DNA from: Phenylobacterium sp. | GTDB lineage: Bacteria; Pseudomonadota; Alphaproteobacteria; Caulobacterales; Caulobacteraceae | Direction of reading: 5' to 3' | DNA: 64,000 bases | Assembly (NCBI RefSeq): GCF_030693405.1 | Contig: NZ_JAUYAW010000064.1 | Coordinates: forward strand, 1-64,000 | Shown: positions 18,476 through 28,133 of the stretch, piece by piece | How positions within the stretch are numbered: position 1 is the stretch's first letter | Layout of the letters: the number at the start of each line of letters is the position of its first letter | The notes under the pieces: generated by a model | The model's database searches: none | What the model was told of the DNA's origin: nothing | What the model saw: the letters and a program-made list of their open reading frames with translations, nothing else | Program-made: the position numbers and the translations under genes

Positions 18476-19447
18476 ATGCCGACGATCACCGCCGCCGACT
18501 GGGACCTGTTCCAGAGCCTGCACGCCGTCCTTGAGACGGGAAGCCTGTCCGCCGCCGCCCGGGTCCGGGGCGTCGCTCAGCCGACCATCGGCCGGCACAT
18601 CGAGACCCTGGAGCAGCGCCTGGGCTCACCGCTCTTCCTGCGCTCTCCCCGGGGGCTGCAGCCGACGGAGCTGGCCCAAGAGCTTCGCCCCCGGCTGGAG
18701 GACATGGCCGCGGCCGCCGCGGCCGCCATGCGCGACGTGGCCGGCGCCGCCGCCCAGACCGGTGGCACGGTGCGGATCACCGCCAGCGAGATTGTCGGCT
18801 GTGAGATCCTGCCGCCGATCCTGGCCGCCTTCCACGCCGCTCACCCGACCATTGAGGTGGAGCTGACCGTCTCCAACCGGCAGGCGGACCTGGCCCGCCG
18901 GGACGCCGACATCGCCGTGCGCATGACCAGGCCGACCCAGAACTCCCTGGTGGGCCGGCGTATCGGGATGATCACCCTGGGCCTCCATGCTGCGCCCGAC
19001 TATGTGGCGCGCCACGGGCTCCCGGCCGATTTCGACGCCCTGGAGGACCACGCCATGGTGGGCTTCGATGGAACGGCGCCCAAGCTCGAGGGGCAGGTCG
19101 ATATCGGCCGGCCGATCACCCGGGACCTGTTCGTGTTCCGCAGCGACAGCGACGTGGCCCAGCTGGCCGCCCTGCGGGCGGGTCTGGGGATCGGCGCGTG
19201 CCAGACCTTGCTGGCCCGCCGCTATGGCCTCGTGCCGGTGCTGGCCGACCGCTTCCAGATCAATATGGAGATGTGGGTCTGCATGCCGGAGGGCCTGCGC
19301 ACCACCCGCCGCATGCGGCTGATGTTCGACCATCTGGTGGCCGCCCTGTCTGAGGATCTGCGCGAGACCCGTGGGCCCGACGCAGAAAGGGCGGCCGCAG
19401 AACCTGCGGCCGCCCTTAAGGCGTCGATCAGAACCGTCGAAGCTTAG
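18476..19447 (+). CDS. LysR-type transcriptional regulator
   Basis: A 323-residue regulator with an N-terminal winged helix (about 4-62; [19 protein letters not shown] then [16 protein letters not shown]) and a periplasmic-binding-like effector domain from about residue 90. The C-terminal tail ([13 protein letters not shown]) is encoded by DNA that is a perfect 14-bp-stem hairpin, the apparent terminator of the convergent rplS gene; the two stop codons overlap. The tail is therefore probably a by-product of read-through into the terminator. The target may be the upstream MFS gene, but it is not divergent, so this is uncertain. Confidence 0.88.
   Translation: MPTITAADWDLFQSLHAVLETGSLSAAARVRGVAQPTIGRHIETLEQRLGSPLFLRSPRGLQPTELAQELRPRLEDMAAAAAAAMRDVAGAAAQTGGTVRITASEIVGCEILPPILAAFHAAHPTIEVELTVSNRQADLARRDADIAVRMTRPTQNSLVGRRIGMITLGLHAAPDYVARHGLPADFDALEDHAMVGFDGTAPKLEGQVDIGRPITRDLFVFRSDSDVAQLAALRAGLGIGACQTLLARRYGLVPVLADRFQINMEMWVCMPEGLRTTRRMRLMFDHLVAALSEDLRETRGPDAERAAAEPAAALKASIRTVEA
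19387..19417 (-). terminator. rplS terminator embedded in the LysR coding region
   Basis: Perfect 14-bp stem AAGGGCGGCCGCAG/CTGCGGCCGCCCTT with a 3-base loop, 26 bp past the rplS stop; on the minus strand it is followed by TCTGCG. It lies wholly inside the last codons of the convergent LysR gene. Confidence 0.65.
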
Positions 19448-19899
19448 GCTTCGGCGTCCTTCTTCTTGGGGGCGTGAGCCGCGGCCGAGGCCTCGGCGCG
19501 AGCGTTGCGTTCGACCTTCTCGGCTTCGCGCTCGGCCGGGGTCATCTGGCGCTCGGCGATCCGCGCCGACTTGCCGCGACGATCACGCAGATAATAGAGC
19601 TTGGCCCGACGGACGACGCCGCGGCGCTTGACCTCGACGGACTCGATCATCGGCGAGAGGATCGGGAAGACCCGCTCCACACCCTCGCCGAAGGAAATCT
19701 TGCGGACGGTGAAATTCTCGTCGACGCCCTCGCCGGAGCGAGCGATGCAGACGCCTTCATAGGCCTGGACGCGCTCGCGCTCGCCTTCCTTGATCTTCAC
19801 GTTGACGCGGACGGTGTCGCCCGGGCGGAAGTCGGGGAAGTTGCGGGCGGACTTGAGGCGATCGGCCTCTTCCTGGCGTAGCTGCTGGATCACGTTCAT
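19444..19899 (-). CDS. rplS: 50S ribosomal protein L19
   Basis: A 151-residue large-subunit ribosomal protein at the subunit interface. The conserved core runs from [15 protein letters not shown] through [46 protein letters not shown] and [17 protein letters not shown]-terminal tail of about 30 residues, rich in Ala, Glu and Lys, extends past the usual end of about 115-120. ATG 19899 was chosen over the longer frame because it matches the family N-terminus. It follows trmD by 26 bp in the same operon. Confidence 0.97.
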   Translation of the reverse strand: MNVIQQLRQEEADRLKSARNFPDFRPGDTVRVNVKIKEGERERVQAYEGVCIARSGEGVDENFTVRKISFGEGVERVFPILSPMIESVEVKRRGVVRRAKLYYLRDRRGKSARIAERQMTPAEREAEKVERNARAEASAAAHAPKKKDAEA

Positions 19900-19925
19900 C
19901 GGTTCAATTCCTTTGTCACTGGGCT

Positions 19926-20636
19926 TTACGCGCCCTTTGCCTGTTGATTGGCGAGATGCTGCGCCCACAAGTCCGGCCGCCGCTCCCGCGTGGTCTCTTC
20001 CCGCTGCTGCGCCCGCCATTTGGCGACCTCAGCATGGTGCCCAGAAAGCAGCACCGGCGGGATGTCGCGCCCTTCGAACGTCCGCGGTCTCGTATACTGC
20101 GGATGCTCCAGGAGCCCGTCCTCAAAGCTCTCTTCACTCAAACTCAGCGCTTGGCCCAACACACCGGGCACAAGACGTACGCACGCCTCGATGGTCAGCA
20201 TGGCCGCCACCTCGCCACCGGCGAGGACGACGTCGCCCACGGCGACCTCCTCGAACCCCCGGGCGTCGAGCACCCGCTGGTCCACCCCCTCGAACCGACC
20301 GGCCAGGACGATGACGCCCGGACCAGCAGCCCATGCCTTTGCACGCGCCTGGGTCAGGGGCTGACCCCGGGCGCTCATGTACAAAAGCGGCCGCCCTCGC
20401 CGCTCCACGCTGTCCAGCGCCGAAGCGATGACGTCCGCCCGCATCACCTGTCCAGGACCACCGCCTGCAGGGGTGTCGTCGAGGAAGCCGCGCTTATCCT
20501 TGGAAAAGGCGCGAATGTCCACTGTTTCCAACGTCCAGAGCCCCTGTTCGCGCCAGGCGGTTCCGATCAGGGAAACCCCCAGCGGACCAGGAAAGGCCTC
20601 GGGAAACATGGTCAGGACGGTGGCGTCGAAGGACAT
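19926..20636 (-). CDS. trmD: tRNA (guanine37-N1)-methyltransferase
   Basis: A 236-residue SPOUT enzyme that methylates G37 of tRNAs reading CNN and GNN codons, preventing frameshifts. The trefoil-knot SAM site is visible as [16 protein letters not shown] and [17 protein letters not shown]; the catalytic aspartate lies in [18 protein letters not shown]. It is upstream of rplS in the same orientation, the standard pair. A divergent tesB gene starts 116 bp away and separates it from rimM. Confidence 0.97.
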   Translation of the reverse strand: MSFDATVLTMFPEAFPGPLGVSLIGTAWREQGLWTLETVDIRAFSKDKRGFLDDTPAGGGPGQVMRADVIASALDSVERRGRPLLYMSARGQPLTQARAKAWAAGPGVIVLAGRFEGVDQRVLDARGFEEVAVGDVVLAGGEVAAMLTIEACVRLVPGVLGQALSLSEESFEDGLLEHPQYTRPRTFEGRDIPPVLLSGHHAEVAKWRAQQREETTRERRPDLWAQHLANQQAKGA

Positions 20637-20752
20637 GGGCCCATCTGCACCAGCCGGCAGGCAAATGCCAAGGCCCCGGCGGCGCCTTGCCGCGGCGGGC
20701 CTCAGCGGTTAAGCCCTGGCGCTTTCGCACCTGCAACATACGATAAGTCATT

Positions 20753-21616
20753 ATGGACAGCCCCGAAATCCTGCCTGACACCCTGGCGCTGGAGCGCATT
20801 GAGCAGAACCTGTTCCGGGGCGTGAGTCCGCAGAGCGGCCCTCCCCGCATCTTCGGCGGCCAGGTGATCGCCCAGTCGCTGCTGGCGGCCTATGAGACCG
20901 TCGAAGAGCGCATGTGCCACTCGCTGCACTGCTACTTCATCCGGCCCGGCGACCCGCGCATCCCGATCCTGTTCGAGGTCGACCGCTCCCGTGACGGCGG
21001 CACCTTCACCACCCGCCGGGTCGTCGCCATCCAGAACGGCAAGCAGATCTTCAACCTCGCCGCCTCCTTCCAGGTGGTGGAGGACGGCTTCGACCATCAG
21101 GCGCCCATGCCCAAGGTTCCTGGTCCGGACGAACTGCCCACCGAGGCGGAGTCCATGAAGAAGGTGGCCGACAAGATGCCGCCGGAAATGCGCAAGATGA
21201 TGTCGCGCCCGCGGCCCATCGAGATGCGCGGCCGCGACGCCTTCGGCTTTGGCGGAAACACCAAGCCCACCGAGGGCAAGTCCGACGTCTGGATCCGCGC
21301 CACCGGCGCCATCGGCGATGATCCGCGGATGCACCAGGTGATCCTGGCCTATGCGTCTGACATGAACCTGCTGTCCACCGCCATGCGCCCGCACGGCGTC
21401 GCCTGGCAGACGCCGGGCCTGCAGTCGGCCAGCCTCGACCACGCCATGTGGTTCCACAAGCCGTCCAACTTCAACGACTGGCACCTCTACACCCAGGACA
21501 GCCCCTCGGCGTCCGGCGGCCGCGGCTTCGTGCGCGGGGCCCTCTACACCCAGGACGGAACCCTGGTGGCCTCGGTCGCCCAGGAAGGCCTGATGCGGAT
21601 GCGCAAGGGCGACTGA
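20753..21616 (+). CDS. tesB: Acyl-CoA thioesterase II
   Basis: A 287-residue double-hotdog thioesterase hydrolysing medium/long acyl-CoA. Family marks are LFRGVSPQSGPPRIFGGQV (N-terminal), HSLHCYFIRPGDPRIPILFE, and the C-terminal half SLDHAMWFHKPSNFNDWHLY with the expected His-Asp neighbourhood. It stands on the opposite strand between rimM and trmD, interrupting an otherwise conserved translation operon, and is flanked at its 3' side by an intergenic palindromic repeat. Confidence 0.93.
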   Translation: MDSPEILPDTLALERIEQNLFRGVSPQSGPPRIFGGQVIAQSLLAAYETVEERMCHSLHCYFIRPGDPRIPILFEVDRSRDGGTFTTRRVVAIQNGKQIFNLAASFQVVEDGFDHQAPMPKVPGPDELPTEAESMKKVADKMPPEMRKMMSRPRPIEMRGRDAFGFGGNTKPTEGKSDVWIRATGAIGDDPRMHQVILAYASDMNLLSTAMRPHGVAWQTPGLQSASLDHAMWFHKPSNFNDWHLYTQDSPSASGGRGFVRGALYTQDGTLVASVAQEGLMRMRKGD

Positions 21617-21654
21617 GGGGGCTAAGGGCTGGGCGCGCCGATCCACCCCTATCC

Positions 21655-21733
21655 CGTCATGGCCCGGCTTGACCGGGCCATCCATGAACGCCGGATCTGG
21701 CCGCGGTGTGCATGGACCCTCGGTCAAGCCCGA
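21655..21733. repeat. Intergenic palindromic repeat (GTCATGG..AAGCCCGA type)
   Basis: It contains GGCCCGGCTTGACCGGGCC with flanking GTCAT, and the partner GGGTCAAGCCCGA-like half about 55 bp on. The same family occurs at 22292, 51341 and 57711. It lies between convergent tesB and rimM. Confidence 0.65.
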
Positions 21734-21749
21734 CGGATAGAAAAACTCC

Positions 21750-22253
21750 CTACTCGGTCTCTTCCGGCGGGATGGCGATCAGCTTGCCCTCGGCCAGCTT
21801 CACCTCAGGCACGTTGTCGCGGGTGAAGGGCAGCCACCAGGAGGGGCCGCTGGCGGGCTGGACCTCAAGCAGGTCGCCGGCGCCGAAGTCCTGCACGGAC
21901 TTCACCTCGCCAAGCCGCTCGCCCGCCGGCGTCTCCACGACAGCCCCGATCAGATCGGTCAGATAGAATTCGTCCTCCTCCGGGGCCGGCAGGGCCTCCC
22001 GGGGGATGAACAGGCGCAGGCCGCGGGCCGCCTCGGCCTGCTCGCGGGTCTCGATCTCCTTGGCGCGGGCGACCACGCCGCCCTTGACGGGCCGGGCGCT
22101 GGTGATCGTCAGGGCCGGCGATCCGTCCTGGCGCAGCAGCGCCTTGAAGGCGCCCAGCGACATGGGGTCTTCGGTGAAGGTGGTGATGCGGAGTTCGCCG
22201 CGCACGCCGAAGGCGCCGGCCACCCGGGCCACCTGGATCAGCTTGTCGGGCAT
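21750..22253 (-). CDS. rimM: Ribosome maturation factor RimM
   Basis: A 167-residue 30S maturation factor that binds S19. The N-terminal RimM barrel opens KLIQVARVAGAFGVRGELRI; the PRC-barrel half contains EFYLTDLIGAVVETPAG and LGEVKSVQDFGAGDLLEV, and the conserved WWLPFTRDNVPEVKL follows. It is downstream of rpsP on the minus strand, with about 160 bp of intergenic repeat between them. Confidence 0.95.
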   Translation of the reverse strand: MPDKLIQVARVAGAFGVRGELRITTFTEDPMSLGAFKALLRQDGSPALTITSARPVKGGVVARAKEIETREQAEAARGLRLFIPREALPAPEEDEFYLTDLIGAVVETPAGERLGEVKSVQDFGAGDLLEVQPASGPSWWLPFTRDNVPEVKLAEGKLIAIPPEETE

Positions 22254-22291
22254 GTCGCCTTCGCGTCAGAGGGTCGTGTCACCCCCCGCCC

Positions 22292-22391
22292 GTCACCTTC
22301 GGGCTTGGCCCGAAGGTCCATGAACACCAGCCCCTCGAGAATGGGCGTCGTCAGTGTGCATGGATGGTCGGGTCAAGCCCGACCATGACGG
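22292..22391. repeat. Intergenic palindromic repeat, full two-hairpin copy
   Basis: First hairpin CCTTCGGGCTTGGCCCGAAGG, second GGTCGGGTCAAGCCCGACC followed by ATGACGG, separated by a short variable spacer. It sits between rpsP and rimM, so it is probably transcribed in the operon as mRNA hairpins. Confidence 0.7.
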
Positions 22392-22411
22392 AGGAGATGT
22401 GAGAGCGGCTC

Positions 22412-22912
22412 TTAGCCTTCCTTGGCGTCTTCGGCGGCCGGCTCGGCGGGCGCCTCTTCGGCGGCGGCGGGCTCTTCAGCCGCCGGGGCCTCAGCGGCGG
22501 GCTCTTCAGCGGCGGGGGCTTCGGGCTCGGGCTCGGGCGCCGGCTGGGCGGCGGCCTCGGCTTCGGCGGCGGCGCGGTCGGCCTCGCGCTGGGCGCGCTC
22601 TTCAGCCCGCTCCTTGGCCTTGCGGCCCGGCTCGGCCTTCTGCGGGTTGTTGCCGTGCTCCCACTTCACCAGGCCCTGCTGGGACAGGAAACGGGCGACG
22701 CGGTCGGTGGGCTGGGCGCCCTTCTTGACCCACTCCTCGATGCGCTCGATCTTCAGGACGACGCGGTTGGGGTCGTCCTTCTTGAGCAGCGGGTTATAGG
22801 CCCCGACCTTCTCGATGAAGCGGCCGTCGCGCGGGGCGCGGCTGTCGGCGACGACGATCGAGTAATAGGGGCGCTTCTTGGCGCCGCCACGGGACAGACG
22901 AATCTTGAGCAT
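22412..22912 (-). CDS. rpsP: 30S ribosomal protein S16 with long acidic Ala/Pro/Glu tail
   Basis: A 166-residue protein whose first 80 residues are ordinary S16 ([51 protein letters not shown]). From about residue 95 a charged helix ([19 protein letters not shown]) leads into a low-complexity Ala/Pro/Glu tail of some 50 residues with repeated [10 protein letters not shown] words. S16 is normally 80-90 residues; extended forms occur in alphaproteobacteria, but this tail is long. It follows ffh by 18 bp. The tail's role is unknown. Confidence 0.96.
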   Translation of the reverse strand: MLKIRLSRGGAKKRPYYSIVVADSRAPRDGRFIEKVGAYNPLLKKDDPNRVVLKIERIEEWVKKGAQPTDRVARFLSQQGLVKWEHGNNPQKAEPGRKAKERAEERAQREADRAAAEAEAAAQPAPEPEPEAPAAEEPAAEAPAAEEPAAAEEAPAEPAAEDAKEG

Positions 22913-22930
22913 GGATGTTCCTTGTGAGCT

Positions 22931-24469
22931 CTAGGATTTCTTGAAGGGATTGATGCCTGGCGGCAGACCGCCGCCAAGGCCGGGAAGTTTGGGGAGGCCG
23001 CCGCCGAGGCCGCCCATGCCGGGGCCGCCTAGACCGGCGAGGCGGGCCTTGGCCTCCTCGATCTCCTGCGGGCTGGGGGCCTTGCCGCCGCCCATGGCCT
23101 TCATGCGGGCCATATCGGCCCCACCGCCGCCGGTGAGCATGCCCGCCATCTTGGCGAAGCCCTTGCCCCCGTCGCGGCTCATCATCTTGAAGGCGTCGGC
23201 CATCTGGCGGTGCTGTTTCAGGAGCCGGTTGACCTCGGCCACATCGACGCCGGCGCCCTTGGCGATACGGCGCTTGCGCGAGGCCTGCAGGATGTCGGGC
23301 TTCTTGCGCTCGGCCTTGGTCATGGACGAGATGATCGCGGCCTGACGGTCGAGGGTCTTGTCCGAAACATTGGCCTCGGCCATCTGCTTCTTCATCTTCT
23401 GGACCCCGGGCAGGAAGCCCATCAGTCCCTCCATGCCGCCCATCTTCTTCATCTGGGCGAACTGGTCGGCCATCATGTCCAGGTCGAACTGGCCCTTGGC
23501 CAGCTTCTTGGCCATGACCTCGGCCTTGGCCTGGTCGAAGTCCTGGGCCGCCTTCTCCACCAGGGCGACGACATCGCCCTGGCCCAGGATCCGGCCGGCC
23601 ACCCGGCGGGCGTCGAAGGCGTCCAGGCCGTCGATCTTCTCCGAGACGCCCAGGAACTTGATGGGCAGGCCGGTGACCGCGCGCATGGACAGCGCCGCGC
23701 CGCCGCGGCCGTCGCCGTCCGACCGGGTCAGCACCAGGCCCGTCAGGGGCAGGCGTTCATGGAAGGCCTTGGCGGTGCGCACCGCGTCCTGGCCGGTGAG
23801 CGCATCGGCCACCAGCAGGGTCTCGGACGGATTGGCGATCCTGGCGATCTCGGCCGCCTCGGCCATCATCGCCTCGTCCAGAGTCGTGCGGCCGGCGGTG
23901 TCGAGGATCAGGACGTCATAGCCCTGCAGCTTGGCGGCCGAGAGCGCCCGCCGGGCGATATCCGGCGCCGATTGGCCAGCCACGATCGGCAGGCTGTCGA
24001 CGCCGGCCTGGGTCGCCAGGGTGGCCAGCTGCTCCATGGCCGCGGGACGGCGAGTGTCCAGCGAGGCCAGCAGCACCTTCTTGCGCTCGCGGGCCAGGCG
24101 CAGGGCCAGGCGGCCGGCCGTGGTGGTCTTACCCGAGCCCTGCAGGCCGGCCATCATCATGACGGTGGGGGGATTGAGGGAGAGGTTCAGCCCCTGAACC
24201 TCATCGCCGCCCAGCATCTCCACCAGGCCGTCATAGGTGATCTTGATCACCTGGTCGGTGGGACGGACCGAGCGCAGCACCTCTTCGCCCGAGGCGCGCT
24301 CCTTGGCCTTGGCGATGAAGTCGCGGACCACCGGCAGGGCCACATCGGCCTCCAGCAGGGCGATGCGGACCTCGCGCAGGGCCTCGTCGATGTGCTTTTC
24401 AGACAGCACGCCGTGGCCCGACAGACGGTCGAATACCCCGGAAAGCCGTTCAGAAAGTGCGTCGAACAT
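22931..24469 (-). CDS. ffh: Signal recognition particle protein Ffh (SRP54)
   Basis: A 512-residue GTPase that binds signal sequences and 4.5S RNA for co-translational targeting. It has the N domain (1-90), the G domain with P-loop GLQGSGKTTT, DTAGR, and the TRSDGDGRGG region, and the Met-rich M domain from about 320. The last 45 residues form a Gly/Pro/Leu-rich tail (GGLPKLPGLGGGLPPGINPF). ATG 24469 is preferred over ATG 24481 because GGAG stands at the right distance upstream of it. It heads the ffh-rpsP-rimM run. Confidence 0.96.
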   Translation of the reverse strand: MFDALSERLSGVFDRLSGHGVLSEKHIDEALREVRIALLEADVALPVVRDFIAKAKERASGEEVLRSVRPTDQVIKITYDGLVEMLGGDEVQGLNLSLNPPTVMMMAGLQGSGKTTTAGRLALRLARERKKVLLASLDTRRPAAMEQLATLATQAGVDSLPIVAGQSAPDIARRALSAAKLQGYDVLILDTAGRTTLDEAMMAEAAEIARIANPSETLLVADALTGQDAVRTAKAFHERLPLTGLVLTRSDGDGRGGAALSMRAVTGLPIKFLGVSEKIDGLDAFDARRVAGRILGQGDVVALVEKAAQDFDQAKAEVMAKKLAKGQFDLDMMADQFAQMKKMGGMEGLMGFLPGVQKMKKQMAEANVSDKTLDRQAAIISSMTKAERKKPDILQASRKRRIAKGAGVDVAEVNRLLKQHRQMADAFKMMSRDGGKGFAKMAGMLTGGGGADMARMKAMGGGKAPSPQEIEEAKARLAGLGGPGMGGLGGGLPKLPGLGGGLPPGINPFKKS

Positions 24470-24481
24470 TCCATCTCCCAT

Positions 24482-24690
24482 GGGGTGACGACGTCACGCC
24501 CGCTTGTCTTCCGGCTCCATGGCGGCCTGCAAGCAGGAAACCATGAGCCCAAACGCGATCAACCCCCGTGGACGATCACGTCGACGGGGGGCCTCGCCGC
24601 CCTCGTCCCATATGGTGATGGGGGTCGTGGCGGGGGAGGGCGCTGACCGAGGTTGCGCCGGAAGGGCGCGCTTATGCGCCTGTGGATGCT
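24482..24690. other. Gap between ffh and eda with a weak hairpin
   Basis: This stretch should contain the ffh promoter. I see only CCCCCGT/ACGGGGG arms (24563-24569 and 24584-24590) with a 14-base loop. I looked for a 4.5S RNA gene beside ffh and found no convincing match. Confidence 0.4.
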
Positions 24691-25332
24691 TTAGGTCAAG
24701 ATCGGCGGGGCCGGCCGGGTCCGGGGCAGGGCGGCCGCGGCCCGAGCGAGATCGGTGATCGCGTCCCAGTCGCCGGCCGCCACGGCGTCCCTGGGCGCCA
24801 CCCAGGAGCCGCCGATACAGGCCACATTGGGCTCGGCCAGATAGTCCGGCGCCTTGGCCGCATCGATCCCGCCGGTGGGACAGAAGACCGCCTGGGGGAA
24901 GGGGCTGGCCAAGGCCTTCAACAGGCTGACCCCGCCCACGACGCTGGCCGGGAACAGCTTGAAGGCGGTGAAGCCGTGGGCCATGCCCGCCATCAGCTCG
25001 GTGGCCGTGGCGATCCCTGGCAGCAGGGGAATGGGGCCGTCCAACCCCTCGCCGGGGATCAGGCCGGGGCTGACGGCGAAGCGGGCGCCGGCCCGGGCGG
25101 CGGCCTGGCGGGCGGTGGCCGAGGTGACCGTGCCGGCGCCGACCACGGCGTCCTCCACCTCGCCAGCGATGGCGGCGATGGCTTCGAGGGCGGCCGGCGT
25201 GCGCAGGGTCACCTCAAGGGCGAACAGGCCGCCCCGGGTCAGGGCGCGGGCCAGGGGGACGGCGTCGGCGGCGTCCTCGATGATCAGCACCGGCACCACC
25301 GGGGCCAGGGCCATGATGTCGTCCAGAGTCAC
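24691..25332 (-). CDS. eda: 2-keto-3-deoxy-6-phosphogluconate aldolase
   Basis: A 213-residue class I aldolase cleaving KDPG to pyruvate and glyceraldehyde 3-phosphate, the last Entner-Doudoroff step. The catalytic glutamate lies in LFALEVTLRTPAALEAI and the Schiff-base lysine in FTAFKLFPASVVGG; FCPTGGI and CIGGSWV form the phosphate site. The start is GTG at 25332, overlapping the glk stop as GTGA; the longer upstream frame would run into glk coding sequence. It is last in pgl-edd-glk-eda. Confidence 0.95.
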   Translation of the reverse strand: MTLDDIMALAPVVPVLIIEDAADAVPLARALTRGGLFALEVTLRTPAALEAIAAIAGEVEDAVVGAGTVTSATARQAAARAGARFAVSPGLIPGEGLDGPIPLLPGIATATELMAGMAHGFTAFKLFPASVVGGVSLLKALASPFPQAVFCPTGGIDAAKAPDYLAEPNVACIGGSWVAPRDAVAAGDWDAITDLARAAAALPRTRPAPPILT

Positions 25333-26303
25333 AGGCGCACCCCTTCCAGCTGGGTCAGCTCCCGGCTGCAACCCACCAGGGCGGCAAAGGGATGGGTGAT
25401 CAGATAGGTGGGGATTTCCCGCACATAGTCGGTGAGACGGCCCTTAGCCTCAAAGCGGTCCCGAAAGCCGCCGGACATCAGGCGCTCGACCATCCTTGGC
25501 GCGATGCCGCCGCCCACATAGACCCCGCCGCGCGCGCCATAGGTCAGGGCCAGGTCCCCGGCCACGCCGCCGAGAATGGCGCAGAAGCGGTCCAGGACTT
25601 CAGCGGCGGTCTCATCGCCCCCTGCAGCGGCCTCCACCACGGCGCGCTCATCGGCGAGTCGGGGTATGCGACCCGCCATGTCCTCCAGCGCCAGATAAAG
25701 GTCGTAAAGCCCCTGGCCCGACAGCACCCGCTCCACCGACACACGGCCATAGAGCCCCTGGAGCCGTTTCCAGACCTCGACCTCGACGGCGTCATGGGGC
25801 GCGAAACCTGCATGACCGGCTTCCGTGGCCACGGCGATGTCCACATGCTGTGAGCGCGCCACCGCGCCGACGCCAAACCCCGTGCCGGGCCCCATCACCA
25901 CGATGGGGCAGGTGGAGGCCCCGCGCAGATCAGGTCCGATCTGGCGGAGATCGGCGGGCGCCAGCACTGGCGTAGCCATGGCCTGGGCGGCGAAGTCATT
26001 GATCAGCTTGATGGCGTCGAAGCCGAAGCTGGCGATCAGGTCAGTTTCCGAGACCTGCCAGTCGAGATTGGTGAACTCGATCTCCCCGTCCACCACAGGT
26101 CCGGCGACGGCCACCACCGCCTTGGCGGGGCGCCGCTTGCCGGCGGTCTCCTCCAGATAGTCGGCGATGATCTGATCCAGGCCGCTGTAATTGGCGCAGA
26201 TATAGGTCTTGGTGTTGCGGAGATGGCCCTCGCCATCGACCAGGGCGAAGCGGGCGTTGGTGCCGCCCACATCTCCCACCAGGCCGGCATAGTTCGCGCC
26301 CAT
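25329..26303 (-). CDS. glk: Glucokinase (Glk/ROK-unrelated bacterial type)
   Basis: A 324-residue ATP-dependent hexose kinase supplying glucose 6-phosphate. The phosphate-binding start GLVGDVGGTNARFAL, the glucose-site LINDFAAQA and GPGTGFGVGAV, and TEAGHAGFAPHDAVE are typical of the proteobacterial Glk family. ATG 26303 overlaps the edd stop by one base (TGATG), and its own stop overlaps the eda GTG, so edd, glk and eda are coupled. Confidence 0.96.
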   Translation of the reverse strand: MGANYAGLVGDVGGTNARFALVDGEGHLRNTKTYICANYSGLDQIIADYLEETAGKRRPAKAVVAVAGPVVDGEIEFTNLDWQVSETDLIASFGFDAIKLINDFAAQAMATPVLAPADLRQIGPDLRGASTCPIVVMGPGTGFGVGAVARSQHVDIAVATEAGHAGFAPHDAVEVEVWKRLQGLYGRVSVERVLSGQGLYDLYLALEDMAGRIPRLADERAVVEAAAGGDETAAEVLDRFCAILGGVAGDLALTYGARGGVYVGGGIAPRMVERLMSGGFRDRFEAKGRLTDYVREIPTYLITHPFAALVGCSRELTQLEGVRL

Positions 26304-28123
26304 CAGGCCACCTCTTCGAACAAGGCCGAGGCGCCCGCCTCGGCGGGACCGGCGGCCCGACGCATCCAGCCAAACAGCTCCCGGCCAAATCCCCGGGCGT
26401 GAACCGGCGCCTGGGCGGCCGGTCGGGCCGCCAGGACGGCGGGGTCGACCATGAGTTCCAGCCGGCCCTGTAGCGCATCCACCAGGATCATGTCTCCATC
26501 CTGCACCTTGGCCAGGACGCCTCCGTCGGCGGCCTCAGGGCTCACATGGATGGCGGCCGGCGCCTTGCCAGAGGCGCCCGACATCCGCCCGTCGGTGACC
26601 AGGGCCACCTTCAGGCCCCGGTCGAGCAGCAGGACCAGGGTCGGCGTCAGGCTGTGCAGCTCGGGCATGCCGTTGGCCTTGGGGCCCTGGAACCGCACCA
26701 CGGCCACGAAATCCTCCGTCAGCTCCCCTCGCCGGAATGCCTCCAACAGGTCCTCCTGGTCGTCGAACACCCTGGCCGGGGCCTCGATCACCAGATGCTC
26801 GGACTTGACCGCCGAGGTCTTCATCACCGCCCGGCCGAGGCCTCCGGCCATCAGGCGCAAGCCCCCCTCCGGCTGGAAGGGGTCATCGATGGGTCGCAGG
26901 ATGTCGCGGTTGAGGGACTGGGTCGGCCCCTCTCGCCAGACCAGGGCGCCGTCCTCCAGGAAGGGCTCGCGCTGATAGGCCCGAAGGCCCCCGCCCCCCA
27001 CGGTCACAACGTCCTCGTGGGCGAGGCCGGCGTCCAGCAGCTGGCGGATGACAAAGGCCATGCCGCCGGCCGCCTGGAAGGCGTTCACGTCCTCTGACCC
27101 ATTGGGATAGACCTTGACGATCAGCGGGACGACCCGGGACAGGTCGTCGAAATCGGCCCAGGTCAGGAGGATCCCCGCCGCCCGGGCGATGGCCACCATG
27201 TGCAGGGTGTGATTGGTCGAGCCGCCGGTGGCCATCAGCCCGACCATGGCGTTGACCATGGCCTTCTCGTCGACCACCTGGGCCATGGGCGTATAGGCCT
27301 CGGTTCCGGCGATGATCTCCACCGCCCGCTGGGCGGCCGCCGCCGTCAGGGCCTCGCGCAGGGGGGTGTTGGGATGGACGAAGGCCGCGCCCGGCAGGTG
27401 CAGGCCGGTCATTTCCATCATCATCTGGTTGGTGTTGGCCGTGCCGTAGAAGGTGCAGGTCCCTGGCCCGTGATAGGACTGCATCTCGGAGTCCAGCAGC
27501 TCCTCGCGGCTCACCTTGCCCTCGGCATAGAGGCCGCGCACCCGTGCCTTTTCGGCGTTGGAGAGCCCCGAAGTCATCGGCCCTCCGGGGACGAAGATCA
27601 CCGGCAGGTGTCCGAAGGCCAGGGCGCCCATGGTCAGGCCCGGCACGATCTTGTCGCAGATCCCCAGCATCAGGGCGGCGTCGAAGGCGTCGTGGGACAG
27701 CGCGATCCCCGTCGACATGGCGATCACGTCCCGGGAGAACAGGGACAGCTCCATGCCTGGCCGGCCTTGGGTCACCCCATCGCACATGGCCGGCACCCCG
27801 CCCGCCACCTGAGCCGTCGCGCCCACGGCCTCGGCGGCGGCGCGGATCACGTCGGGAAACCGCTCATAGGGCTGATGGGCCGAGAGCATGTCGTTATAGG
27901 CCGTGACGATGGCCAGGTTGGGCGCCATGGGATTGCGCATCTTCGCCTTGCCCGCCTCGGGCAGGGCGGCGAAGGCGTGGGCGAAGTTGGCGCAGGACAG
28001 CTTGGCCCGCCCGGGACCGGAGCGCTGGGCGGCGTCGATCTGGGCCAGATAGGCGGCCCGGGTCTCGCGACTGCGGGCGATGATCCTGTCGGTGACCTCG
28101 GCGACGACCGGATGAATGGGCAT
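26303..28123 (-). CDS. edd: 6-Phosphogluconate dehydratase
   Basis: A 606-residue iron-sulfur dehydratase of the IlvD/Edd family converting 6-phosphogluconate to KDPG. Cluster cysteines are in [28 protein letters not shown] and [22 protein letters not shown] segments; the C-terminal [16 protein letters not shown] is conserved. ATG 28123 has AAGGAG 7 bases upstream. It lies 10 bp after pgl and overlaps glk by one base. Confidence 0.97.
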   Translation of the reverse strand: MPIHPVVAEVTDRIIARSRETRAAYLAQIDAAQRSGPGRAKLSCANFAHAFAALPEAGKAKMRNPMAPNLAIVTAYNDMLSAHQPYERFPDVIRAAAEAVGATAQVAGGVPAMCDGVTQGRPGMELSLFSRDVIAMSTGIALSHDAFDAALMLGICDKIVPGLTMGALAFGHLPVIFVPGGPMTSGLSNAEKARVRGLYAEGKVSREELLDSEMQSYHGPGTCTFYGTANTNQMMMEMTGLHLPGAAFVHPNTPLREALTAAAAQRAVEIIAGTEAYTPMAQVVDEKAMVNAMVGLMATGGSTNHTLHMVAIARAAGILLTWADFDDLSRVVPLIVKVYPNGSEDVNAFQAAGGMAFVIRQLLDAGLAHEDVVTVGGGGLRAYQREPFLEDGALVWREGPTQSLNRDILRPIDDPFQPEGGLRLMAGGLGRAVMKTSAVKSEHLVIEAPARVFDDQEDLLEAFRRGELTEDFVAVVRFQGPKANGMPELHSLTPTLVLLLDRGLKVALVTDGRMSGASGKAPAAIHVSPEAADGGVLAKVQDGDMILVDALQGRLELMVDPAVLAARPAAQAPVHARGFGRELFGWMRRAAGPAEAGASALFEEVA

Positions 28124-28133
28124 GGCGGCTCCT

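Noticed and set aside
24482-24690. A 4.5S/SRP RNA gene beside ffh
   Set aside because: No GGAA-tetraloop hairpin with the conserved SRP core could be found.
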